Of a DNA stretch of 64,000 nt, positions 15,276 to 22,852 are shown one piece after another (positions within the stretch are counted from its first letter, which is position 1; each line of letters starts with the position of its first letter). Source of the DNA: Mesobacillus jeotgali. Its GTDB lineage: Bacteria; Bacillota; Bacilli; Bacillales; Cytobacillaceae. The stretch lies in the NCBI RefSeq assembly GCF_031759225.1, contig NZ_CP134494.1, forward strand, positions 3,656,501 through 3,720,500. Direction: 5' to 3'. A program made the translations under genes and the position numbers. Under the pieces are notes generated by a model. The model was not told the DNA's origin. It worked only from the letters and a program-made list of their open reading frames with translations, and searched no databases.

Positions 15276-16460
15276 TTATGCTTGTGCAGCAATGTTGCCA
15301 GTTCCCTTCATTTTTCGATCATAGATAACAGTGGTGAAAATCCCAATAAACATTAGCGCAATCAGAATGGCGAATAGCATCGGCATCCCGTACAGGTCGA
15401 CAAGGATTCCTCCCATAAGCGGGCCGATCATCCTTCCGCCAGTTGCGGTGCTGTTGACGATTCCCTGGTAAAAGCCTTCCCGTCCTTTTGGAGCCAGGTC
15501 ATTTGCGATTGTCGGAACGGCCGGCCAGATCAACATTTCCCCGATCGTCAGGATCACCATACCCGCAACAAAGCCTGAAAATGCATTAGCTCCTGCAGCA
15601 ACGGCATAGGAAACCATGAAGATGACCATGCCGATGATAATTTGCAGCTTCAGTTTATTCTGGAACGGCTTGATCAGCCTGTTCACTACTGGCTGGCCAA
15701 GAACGATAAGAGCGCCGTTGATTGTCCAGAGAATGCTATATTGGTTCAGGGAAATGTTCAATTCCTGAGTATAAGCGGCGATTGTTGTTTGCCATTGGAC
15801 GTAACCAACCCAGCAAAGCAGGTAGCCAACCGCAAGGACAAGAAGCGCATAAAGCTTGGTCTGGCTCTTGACAGCGCCGTTTTCCTGGAGGACGTTCGTT
15901 TGCTTCGCTGCCCTGGTGTCGATGCTGCGATAGCCAAAAATCGCGATCATCATAAAAATCAGGTACATGGCTGCGTTCGCCATGAAGATCAGCTGGAATG
16001 AATAGGATGCGACAAGTCCGCCAAGCGCAGCTCCAACTGCTACCCCCAGGTTCTGTGCCACGTAAATGGCATTGAACGCTTTGCGGCCGCCTTCCTTCCA
16101 TACTGAACCTGCCATTGCATACATCGCCGGAAAAACGATTCCGGAGCCAAAACCAACCAATGTCAAAAAGAAAATATACTGCGGCCAGCCTGGCCATAGT
16201 GTCAGGCCCAGCAATGCCAAAATGGTAATGCTGATTCCAAGAATAATAGACTTATATCCGCCGATTTTATCAAAAAGACTGCCGCCAAAAAGATTGCCAA
16301 TAACGCTGGCTGCAGAATTAAGCATCAAGACGATCCCTGCAACAGACAGTGATTTGCCAAGGTGGTCATGTATATAGATTGTGTTCAAAGGCCATAAAAA
16401 AGAGGAACCAGTAACATTGACTGCCATCCCGATAATTAAAAGCCACAAGGCTCTAGGCAT
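15276..16460 (-). CDS. MFS transporter, DHA1-type (YttB-like)
   Basis: A 394-residue, 12-segment major facilitator. Motif A appears as GNLFGGSLFDKIGGYKS after helix 2, and GGILVDLYGMP marks the second half. Family members export drugs or small metabolites; the substrate cannot be read from sequence. I recall the B. subtilis homologue yttB mapping near leuS, so this could be a backbone gene inside the otherwise accessory block. It is monocistronic, with its own promoter (16505-16533) and terminator. Confidence 0.85.
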   Translation of the reverse strand: MPRALWLLIIGMAVNVTGSSFLWPLNTIYIHDHLGKSLSVAGIVLMLNSAASVIGNLFGGSLFDKIGGYKSIILGISITILALLGLTLWPGWPQYIFFLTLVGFGSGIVFPAMYAMAGSVWKEGGRKAFNAIYVAQNLGVAVGAALGGLVASYSFQLIFMANAAMYLIFMMIAIFGYRSIDTRAAKQTNVLQENGAVKSQTKLYALLVLAVGYLLCWVGYVQWQTTIAAYTQELNISLNQYSILWTINGALIVLGQPVVNRLIKPFQNKLKLQIIIGMVIFMVSYAVAAGANAFSGFVAGMVILTIGEMLIWPAVPTIANDLAPKGREGFYQGIVNSTATGGRMIGPLMGGILVDLYGMPMLFAILIALMFIGIFTTVIYDRKMKGTGNIAAQA

Positions 16461-16504
16461 GAAAAACGCCTTCTTTCATTCAATAAGTTTCGGATACCAA
16501 AGTA

Positions 16505-16533
16505 ATTCTAGAGCTTTTCACAATTGGTTGCAA
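16505..16533 (-). promoter_or_regulatory. Sigma-A promoter of the MFS gene
   Basis: On the minus strand TTGCAA and TAGAAT are exactly 17 bp apart, 45 bp before the MFS start codon. The rest of 16461-16730 shows no gene. Confidence 0.65.
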
Positions 16534-16730
16534 TAGGAATTTAAGCAGATATTTGAAGTTGAAATTTTCTATTTTTTTGAAGAAATTTTTAAAAATTACG
16601 TAGTATTTTCAGATCGTTGAATTACGGGGATTTTTCGCCGGATTATGCACACAGAGCCACATGTATTTGCAGGAATTTTTAAAAATGAATCTGGGAATAT
16701 TGACACCCACCCCATTTTCTGTGAAACTAA

Positions 16731-16771
16731 AGAAAACACCGTACAAACTACCATTTGCACAGTGTTTTCGT
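16731..16771 (-). terminator. Terminator after nrfA
   Basis: GAAAACAC and GTGTTTTC form the base of a long hairpin with further CAAA/TTTG pairing; it follows the nrfA stop by about 30 nt. Confidence 0.6.
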
Positions 16772-16800
16772 ATTTATCTTTTCTCTAAATTTACTATTCT

Positions 16801-18231
16801 CTATTTTTTTGGAGCTGGCTGTTGTGCCGGGAAGTAACTGTTCACTGCTTTGTCTTTCTTCTTGAAGTTATCTTTTTCGTCGTAAACGGCCTTCTTCACT
16901 TTTTCTATCTCTGTTTTAACTTCTTCCAGATTTACGCCTTTCTTGGTCAATTCCTCGATGGCTAGATTGATTGCCGCATTTGACTCTTCAATTGATACCC
17001 TCAATGAATCCATTGATCCCTGAGGATTGTGGAAGCCTGCTGAACTTTCGGCAGCCACGATATCCCAGAACCATTGTCCTTTTCTGATATGCTCTTGAGC
17101 CTGCTTGATTTTCTCCTCGCTTACACCAGAAGTAATCATCTTATTCACGTAATAGTGTGAGGTGATCGAAATATCCTCAGCTTTATGAAGTGCTTCCATA
17201 TGTTTATCCTGGATACCAATTACACGTTCTTCTAGTTCTTCCATCTCCCTGTTGGTATGGCAGGTTGCGCATGATTGATCCATTGTCTTAAGCGGTGACG
17301 TCCACCAGTGTGAGCTGATTTTCTTTTTGCCATCCACACGGTCATATGGCATGTGACAGTCTGAACATGTAACTCCTGCTTCACCGTGCGGGCCTTCGAT
17401 ATGAGTCTCAAAATCGGGGTGCTGTGCTTTTAGCATAGGTGTTCCTGAAACGTTGTGAATCCAGTCCTTCTCAAAACCTTGCTCTTTAGCAGTAGTTTCA
17501 TAGTATTCGTACATATCTTCAGGTTCAAATCCGTTTGCCCATGGGAAAGTTACTTCTCCATTATCTGCTGCAAAATAGTACTCTACGTGGCACTGTCCGC
17601 AAACATAGTTTCTCATATCATTCTTCGTCGGATTGGACATGTCGATTCCCTGTGATTCCATTGCCTTGATGAAGCTAGGGCGTGTGACGCGCAAATCCAT
17701 TGTCTGCGGGTCATGGCAGTCAGAGCAGCCGATTGGTGAATGGCCCATCGCTTCTGCCTTTGGCCAGATGTCTTCGTTAAAATTGCCTCCCCAGTAATCA
17801 TCACCCATTTCCTCAATCATGTGAGGAACTGCAGTCGATTTACAAGTTAAGCATGAACCAATTGATTTATCAGTGATACGCGCGATCGCCCGGACATCCT
17901 CATTCGCGTAAATATGACCGCGGTCCTCATTGTACTCGGTCGCAAAGCCATAGCCGTTAAAAAGGACAGGCAGATACGGTTCCTTATCATGGTCGAACTT
18001 GCTTCGTTTGACGGAACCGCTGTACTTCGTATCCTCCATTTTTTCATTTTTCTTGTAGCTGTCATATTGTAGCGGGAAAAGGTCCTTGAAGGCCTCATTG
18101 CTGATTTCATCTTTGCTCAGCCCCGTTTTCAGCTCGCTCGCGGAAGTTGCTTCTTCTTCCGAGGAGCAGCCTGTTATGATGAGCATGACAGCCGCAAGGA
18201 GCAAGAATGCCCAGCGGAAATTTCTAGCCAT
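16801..18231 (-). CDS. nrfA: Ammonia-forming cytochrome c nitrite reductase NrfA
   Basis: 476 residues; reduces nitrite to ammonium with six electrons outside the membrane. It has five haem sites: the diagnostic CLTCK (127-131, catalytic lysine-ligated haem) and CSDCH (169-173), CGQCH (211-215), CSDCH (289-293) and CATCH (321-325). The N-terminus is a lipoprotein signal (LLLAAVMLIITGC, Cys22), so the enzyme is tethered to the membrane, as suits a cell without periplasm. The start overlaps the nrfH end by 8 nt. It takes electrons from NrfH. Attachment of haem to the CxxCK site often needs dedicated help; the ccm genes upstream may supply it. Confidence 0.96.
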   Translation of the reverse strand: MARNFRWAFLLLAAVMLIITGCSSEEEATSASELKTGLSKDEISNEAFKDLFPLQYDSYKKNEKMEDTKYSGSVKRSKFDHDKEPYLPVLFNGYGFATEYNEDRGHIYANEDVRAIARITDKSIGSCLTCKSTAVPHMIEEMGDDYWGGNFNEDIWPKAEAMGHSPIGCSDCHDPQTMDLRVTRPSFIKAMESQGIDMSNPTKNDMRNYVCGQCHVEYYFAADNGEVTFPWANGFEPEDMYEYYETTAKEQGFEKDWIHNVSGTPMLKAQHPDFETHIEGPHGEAGVTCSDCHMPYDRVDGKKKISSHWWTSPLKTMDQSCATCHTNREMEELEERVIGIQDKHMEALHKAEDISITSHYYVNKMITSGVSEEKIKQAQEHIRKGQWFWDIVAAESSAGFHNPQGSMDSLRVSIEESNAAINLAIEELTKKGVNLEEVKTEIEKVKKAVYDEKDNFKKKDKAVNSYFPAQQPAPKK

Positions 18232-18748
18232 TGTTCATCGTACCTCCTTTATTTTCTAAAAGCTCGCCTGGTTTCGGCGGTTTAAAATAATCCTCTGTTT
18301 TGAAGCCCTTGCCGTGCGGAACGGCCTGGTGGCAGCTTGAACAGCTGTCCTTCGCATCATGCGATACATTATCAAGTGTGTTTTCATGACAGCTGATGCA
18401 GTTCTCATTTATGACTTCCTCCGAATTTTCCGTTGCGTGGAGCACCTTCGGGATTTTTGCTTCTCCAAGTGTGTTGAAGTACACATGCGTCATCCCTGCT
18501 TTTGCCTTATAGGTATATTTCTCAACCATATTCTCATGAGGCAAATGGCAATCCCCGCAGGCCAGACCGGCGTGATTGGAATCAGAGAATGAGTCATGGA
18601 CCTCTGTCATGATATGGCAGCTTGAGCAAAATTCAGGTGAATCTGTATACGCAAGCGTTTTGACCGTGACGACAGAAACAATGATTCCAGCAAATACGCC
18701 AATGAATAACAGCATCTTTTTGTCTATTCCCAGCAGCTTTTTAAGCAT
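18224..18748 (-). CDS. nrfH: Tetrahaem menaquinol dehydrogenase NrfH
   Basis: 174 residues of the NapC/NirT family. One N-terminal membrane helix (about 12-34) is followed by four haem motifs, CSSCH (41-45), CGDCH (64-68), CISCH (117-121) and CSSCH (136-140). It oxidises menaquinol and feeds NrfA. ATG 18746-18748 has GGGAGGTG 6 nt upstream; an in-frame GTG three codons earlier is too close to that site. About 110 nt separate it from the thioredoxin gene upstream, with a GGCTGC/GCAGCC inverted repeat in between, so read-through from the ccm genes is likely but a separate promoter is possible. Confidence 0.95.
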   Translation of the reverse strand: MLKKLLGIDKKMLLFIGVFAGIIVSVVTVKTLAYTDSPEFCSSCHIMTEVHDSFSDSNHAGLACGDCHLPHENMVEKYTYKAKAGMTHVYFNTLGEAKIPKVLHATENSEEVINENCISCHENTLDNVSHDAKDSCSSCHQAVPHGKGFKTEDYFKPPKPGELLENKGGTMNNG

Positions 18749-18858
18749 TTTTTTCACCTCCCTTATAGCTGATCATTCAATCTACTAAAGGCTGCGCTGC
18801 TAGAAGAATTCAGCTAACAATGCAGCCATATTAAAACACGAATGTGCTTTAACCAAGG

Positions 18859-19365
18859 TTAAGGTGAAACTTTTTCCTGGATCAATCGGACCAAATCGTC
18901 CTTCGTTGTCGGGCCGGAGAAACGTTCAACAATGACGCCGTTCCTGTCGATGATGATCGTTTCAGGCTGTCCGATGACATTGTAATCCTTGGAAATTTCT
19001 TCTTTTGTATCTAAAAGATAAGTAAGTTTAGAGTTGCTTTCGGAAATATATTTTTCCATCCGTTTTTTTGATTCGCCTTTAGCAAGGATCAATAGCTTAG
19101 CGTCCTTATATTCGTTGCCGAATTCTTCGAGCTCAGGGGCTTCATCGATGCAAGGCGCGCACCATGTCGCGAAGAAATTCAGGACGACGGGCTGGCCTTT
19201 GAAATCGGATAGTTTATAAGTATTTCCGTCAATATCCTGCAGCTCAAAGTCGATGGACTGGTCACCTGGCTGGGCTGAAGCCTTCCCTCCCAGTCCGCTG
19301 ACCAAAAAGCCGAGAATCCCGATGACGGCAGCGATGACGATGATTGGCCCAATCTTTTTGCCCAT
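18859..19365 (-). CDS. Membrane-anchored thioredoxin-fold protein (ResA/CcmG type)
   Basis: 168 residues with an N-terminal signal anchor, then a thioredoxin fold with redox motif WCAPC (FFATWCAPCIDEAP) and the cis-proline region GQPETIIIDRNG. It would reduce apocytochrome cysteines outside the cell before haem attachment. It sits between the ccm genes and nrfHA and probably serves as CcmG in this system. The start follows AGGTGGTGA. Confidence 0.9.
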   Translation of the reverse strand: MGKKIGPIIVIAAVIGILGFLVSGLGGKASAQPGDQSIDFELQDIDGNTYKLSDFKGQPVVLNFFATWCAPCIDEAPELEEFGNEYKDAKLLILAKGESKKRMEKYISESNSKLTYLLDTKEEISKDYNVIGQPETIIIDRNGVIVERFSGPTTKDDLVRLIQEKVSP

Positions 19366-19382
19366 TTCTAATCACCACCTTA

Positions 19383-19514
19383 TTAAAAATCTGAGTTCCA
19401 CTCTTCTAGAAGTTCCAGCTCTTTCTTCAATTGCTTCTGGCGGCGTCCAAGCACGACAACATAACCAGCGATCAACGTCCAAATAACTGAGTATCCCATG
19501 AATAAGTAAGTCAT
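19383..19514 (-). CDS. ccmD: CcmD-like small membrane protein
   Basis: A 43-residue protein beginning MTYLFMGYSVIWTLIAGYVV and ending in a charged RRQKQLKKELELLEEW tail. Size, one N-terminal helix and basic/coiled tail match CcmD, which releases holo-CcmE from CcmABC. It lies exactly where ccmD is expected, after ccmC. GAGGAGG precedes the ATG. Confidence 0.8.
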   Translation of the reverse strand: MTYLFMGYSVIWTLIAGYVVVLGRRQKQLKKELELLEEWNSDF

Positions 19515-19533
19515 TTTGATTTCCTCCTCAATA

Positions 19534-20247
19534 TTAGCCTGCAAGCTTTTCAATTGCTTTTGACTTTGCCTTTTTGACGATATGCCTCATTTTTTCAATT
19601 TCGATTCCTTTTCTCATCAGGAATCCATATAGGACGGTTATTGTAAAAATCGAGAACAGCAATGCAACAAGCATATCCGGCTCGATTCCGCCTCCTGATT
19701 GGTTCTTGCCTTCACCGAACACGACCGGATGCAGCTTCGTATTCCACCAGCGAATCGCCATGAATACGATCGGAACATTGATGACGCCAATGATCCCAAA
19801 TACAGCTGACAACCTTGCAATTTTCTCCATTGAACCATCCATCTTGCGGACGAACAGATATGCAACATAGATGAACCAAAGGATCAGGGTTGTCGCCAGA
19901 CGCGGCTCCCATGTCCACCAAGTATTCCAGCTTGATTTCCCCCAGATCATCCCGGTGATCAATGTGATGGTCGTGAAAAGTACACCAATCTCAGCTGAGA
20001 TTCCTGCATTGATATGATGCTGGAGTCTCGGTTTAATTAAAACCCTCACACTGTAGTAACCCACAACACCGAATGCGAGGAAGGCGACCCAGGCACTGCC
20101 AACATGAAAGTAGAATATCTTTTGTGTCTCGCCCATTACCTTTTCAACAGGCGACCAAATAAAAATCAAATATAGTGCAATGAAAAATGATGGAATTAGC
20201 GTGAACAGCAACAGCCGGTCGATAATGCCAGTATTCTTTATCATCAT
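19534..20247 (-). CDS. ccmC: Haem transfer protein CcmC
   Basis: 237 residues, six membrane helices, with the tryptophan-rich haem loop MIWGKSSWNTWWTWEPRLAT (about 100-119) and a histidine in FYFHVG before it. CcmC loads haem on CcmE outside the membrane. The start ATG overlaps the ccmB stop as ATGA, with GGAGGGG upstream, so translation is coupled. Confidence 0.92.
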   Translation of the reverse strand: MMIKNTGIIDRLLLFTLIPSFFIALYLIFIWSPVEKVMGETQKIFYFHVGSAWVAFLAFGVVGYYSVRVLIKPRLQHHINAGISAEIGVLFTTITLITGMIWGKSSWNTWWTWEPRLATTLILWFIYVAYLFVRKMDGSMEKIARLSAVFGIIGVINVPIVFMAIRWWNTKLHPVVFGEGKNQSGGGIEPDMLVALLFSIFTITVLYGFLMRKGIEIEKMRHIVKKAKSKAIEKLAG

Positions 20248-20927
20248 GACCCCTCCATAATAAATTCGAATAAGAAAAAGCACGCAGCCAGGAACAATAA
20301 ATCGTAAGCAGCCATCAATCTGATCCAGGAAGATGCATCCGCAATCACTTCATTTTCCAGGATGATCCTCGTTGCCTGGACTCCGGCGATCAACAGCGGG
20401 CTTAAGAGCGGCAGCAGCAATACCGGCAAAAGCATCTCACTGTTCTTTGCGTTCGCCGCAAGCGCGGCCAGGAAAGTCCCGACGATGATGAAGCCCAGCG
20501 TGCCGATGATGACAACCAGGATGAACCAGGTTACCTTTCCAAAAAACCTGTAGTCGAAGAGCAGAAACAGAACAGGAATGCTGACAAGCTGTACTGCCGT
20601 AACGAGGATAAAGTTCGCTAAAACCTTTCCAAGATAGATGCTGGAAGGATCGATTGGCGCAGAACGCAGCCCTGTCAGAGCATCGTTTTCGTGTTCCGAA
20701 AGGAAGGAGCGGTTCAGTCCGAGGATCCCGGAAAACACGGTGATCAGCCAGACAAGCCCTGGAATGACCGCTTTGACCATATTGTTCGTCGGATCAAAGG
20801 CAAAGCTGAAGATCAGGACAACGAGACTCGAGAAAATGACCATCATCCCGATTGTCTGCTTTGTTTTGATCTCATTGCTCAGGTCTTTGCTGGCAATCGT
20901 CCAGGCATCTCTAAGAATCGAAATCAT
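20244..20927 (-). CDS. ccmB: Haem exporter-type permease CcmB
   Basis: 227 residues with six hydrophobic segments of the CcmB family. It works with CcmA and CcmC to release haem-loaded CcmE. Its start overlaps ccmA's stop (ATGA), and its own stop overlaps ccmC. Confidence 0.9.
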   Translation of the reverse strand: MISILRDAWTIASKDLSNEIKTKQTIGMMVIFSSLVVLIFSFAFDPTNNMVKAVIPGLVWLITVFSGILGLNRSFLSEHENDALTGLRSAPIDPSSIYLGKVLANFILVTAVQLVSIPVLFLLFDYRFFGKVTWFILVVIIGTLGFIIVGTFLAALAANAKNSEMLLPVLLLPLLSPLLIAGVQATRIILENEVIADASSWIRLMAAYDLLFLAACFFLFEFIMEGS

Positions 20928-21628
20928 GAGCTCTTCACCTCAGCTTCGTACCAGGTTTTCATTTCCGCAAGGCTTACTTCCTCTCCAAGAAGCTTTGTTG
21001 AGACAATCTTGCCTTTTTTCAGTACGGCCGCCCTGTCAGCAAGTGCATGAACCTGCTCAAAATCATGCGAGATGATCAGGATCGACGTCCCGCTGTCCCG
21101 TTTGCTTTTAATGATGCTGTTAAGAAGGGCTACAGCCTCCTGGTCAAGCCCAGTATGCGGCTCATCCAGCATCAGGATATCCGGTTCAGGCAGCAGCACC
21201 CTTGCGATGGCCAGCCTTTGCATCATCCCTCTTGAAAAGGAACGAATGGGCATATCGCGGAATAGATGGAGCCCCACTTCTTTTAAAAGCGCATTGGATT
21301 TGCTTTCCAAATTCTTAACTTTGTAAAGCTTTCCGTAAAATTTAAGATTTTCAAGCGGGGACAGATTGTTATACAGGAATGATTCATGACCCAGGAAGCC
21401 AATTCGCTGTTTTACCTGTGGTGAATTCTTCTTAACGAGTTCACCGTCGAGGAAAATTTCCCCGCTCGTCGGCTGCAGGAGTCCGACTGTGCATTTAAAG
21501 AAGGTGCTCTTCCCTGCTCCATTCGGGCCTATCACCGCTAAGATCTCCCCTTTTTCCAATGAAAGGGTGATGTTCCTTAAAACGAGCTTATCTCCCAGCA
21601 TTTTGGTCATTTTTCTCAGTTCCAGCAT
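20924..21628 (-). CDS. ccmA: ABC transporter ATPase CcmA
   Basis: About 234 residues; Walker A GPNGAGKS at 34-41, signature SRGMMQRLAIAR, Walker B ILMLDEPHTGLD. ATPase of the CcmABC complex. ATG 21626-21628 is preferred; a TTG three codons upstream is the alternative. Confidence 0.9.
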   Translation of the reverse strand: MLELRKMTKMLGDKLVLRNITLSLEKGEILAVIGPNGAGKSTFFKCTVGLLQPTSGEIFLDGELVKKNSPQVKQRIGFLGHESFLYNNLSPLENLKFYGKLYKVKNLESKSNALLKEVGLHLFRDMPIRSFSRGMMQRLAIARVLLPEPDILMLDEPHTGLDQEAVALLNSIIKSKRDSGTSILIISHDFEQVHALADRAAVLKKGKIVSTKLLGEEVSLAEMKTWYEAEVKSS

Positions 21629-21645
21629 GTTCCCCAACTCTTTCG

Positions 21646-21987
21646 TTAAGTGTATTGTTTCAGTTCTTTGTTTACCTGAGCGAGATGGCTCTGGTATTCA
21701 AATTTCAGCTTGTGAAAATTCTCTTCGGTGATTTCCGCTGCCGACAGCCTTGTTTCAAGTCCGGCGAGCTCCCCTTCAATCACTTTTCTTCTATGGAGAA
21801 GGTGTCTGAATAACTGGTCCTCCTCACCGTTGATGTCTTCTGCAAGCTTCCTCCGCCTCCTTGAATACCAGACAATAGCAATGGCAGCACCTAAAACAAT
21901 CAGCAAGTAGTGTGGATTCACCATGTTCAACCCTGGAGTCGCCAACCAGAAATTCACAAGCCATTCAGGATGGTAGGCCGGTGTCAT
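21646..21987 (-). CDS. Uncharacterised single-pass protein of the ccm operon (I)
   Basis: About 113 residues, not recognised as a named family. An N-terminal hydrophobic helix (HYLLIVLGAAIAIVWYS) is followed by RRRR and a long predicted coiled coil ending ETRLSAAEITEENFHKLKFE. The last motif (ITEENFxxLK) recurs in the next two unknown proteins of this operon and resembles the short helical hairpin in CcmI and SHOCT-type proteins. GTGA overlap with the upstream gene; ATG 21985-21987 has AAGGGGTGA. Confidence 0.7.
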   Translation of the reverse strand: MTPAYHPEWLVNFWLATPGLNMVNPHYLLIVLGAAIAIVWYSRRRRKLAEDINGEEDQLFRHLLHRRKVIEGELAGLETRLSAAEITEENFHKLKFEYQSHLAQVNKELKQYT

Positions 21988-21992
21988 ACTGA

Positions 21993-22364
21993 TCACCCCT
22001 TCTGCTGGCGAAGCTTCTTCAGCTCTCTAAGAATTTCCGCTTCTGCTTCTGCATCCTTTATTTTCTTTTTGCTCCCTGGCAGATGTTTTGCCTTTTGTCC
22101 CTGCGCTTCTTCCTTTAATATTTCAGCACCAAGCAATTGGTAGTTTTCTTTCAATTTTTCAAAATCCTCACGGGTGATTTTCTTCATTAAAAAGTCCATC
22201 TCCAGTTCATTCACAGCGTTGTAGATCTGCTCCAGCGTCAGCTTCTCACTTTCTGTCTCCAAGCCCGCAGCCGGTACCTCGCCAGCTGAGAAAAACGGAG
22301 AGATGATGAAGTAAAAGCAAGTAATGATCACGAGTGAGCCTATTATTAAAAATACATAATCCAT
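21993..22364 (-). CDS. Uncharacterised single-pass protein of the ccm operon (II), CcmI-like helices
   Basis: 123 residues. One N-terminal helix (VFLIIGSLVIITCFYFIIS), then a soluble helical region with LEQIYNAVNELEMDFLMKK and ITREDFEKLKENY, a pattern also found at the N-terminus of CcmI proteins. A lysine-rich tail follows. It could be a shortened CcmI that handles apocytochromes together with the CcmH-like protein encoded just upstream; this is inference. AGGAG precedes the ATG. Confidence 0.7.
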   Translation of the reverse strand: MDYVFLIIGSLVIITCFYFIISPFFSAGEVPAAGLETESEKLTLEQIYNAVNELEMDFLMKKITREDFEKLKENYQLLGAEILKEEAQGQKAKHLPGSKKKIKDAEAEAEILRELKKLRQQKG

Positions 22365-22376
22365 TTTGATCAGCTC

Positions 22377-22847
22377 CTAGAAAAGCTTCCGGCGCTCTTC
22401 GTCAAATGTTTTTACCGCAATTTCTTTCTCCACTTCCGAAGTCCATTCTTCCTTCGTCTCAAGCTTTGATTCTGCTTTCTTGACCGTCAATTTCCTGAGC
22501 CAGACACCGACGATCACGCTGCCGATTCCTACTCCGGCAGCGGGCATCCCCCAGGCAATCCAGCCGCTTGTGCCGCCGCCCGGAGTTCTCAAAGCCGCCT
22601 GGCCGTATTCATCTACATAGGATTGGATGATTTCAGTTTCTGTCTTTCCGCCATTCAGCATCTCAATCACTTCGTCGTAGTAAATCTTCTTTACTGAACA
22701 GGTGGATAATTCATGATCAGCATGACCTTGCATATCAAGCTGGCCGATGATCTGCTTGAATTCTTTTGAGTTATAGGTAAAGGCTGTTGTCATGCCAGGG
22801 ATTACGATCAGCAAAAGGAGTGTTGTTATAAGAATTTTCCTGTTCAC
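22377..22847 (-). CDS. ccmH: CcmH/CycL-like protein with a single cysteine
   Basis: About 156 residues. A signal helix, a short helical domain with STCSVKKIYYDEVIEMLNGG and SYVDEYGQAAL, and a C-terminal anchor (WGMPAAGVGIGSVIVGVWL) give the CcmH layout. The usual LRCPxCQ redox pair is reduced to one Cys, so it cannot form its own disulfide. GTG 22845-22847 is preferred because GGGAGG lies 8 nt upstream; a GTG three codons earlier overlaps the ccmF stop. Confidence 0.75.
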   Translation of the reverse strand: MNRKILITTLLLLIVIPGMTTAFTYNSKEFKQIIGQLDMQGHADHELSTCSVKKIYYDEVIEMLNGGKTETEIIQSYVDEYGQAALRTPGGGTSGWIAWGMPAAGVGIGSVIVGVWLRKLTVKKAESKLETKEEWTSEVEKEIAVKTFDEERRKLF

Positions 22848-22852
22848 TTTCT

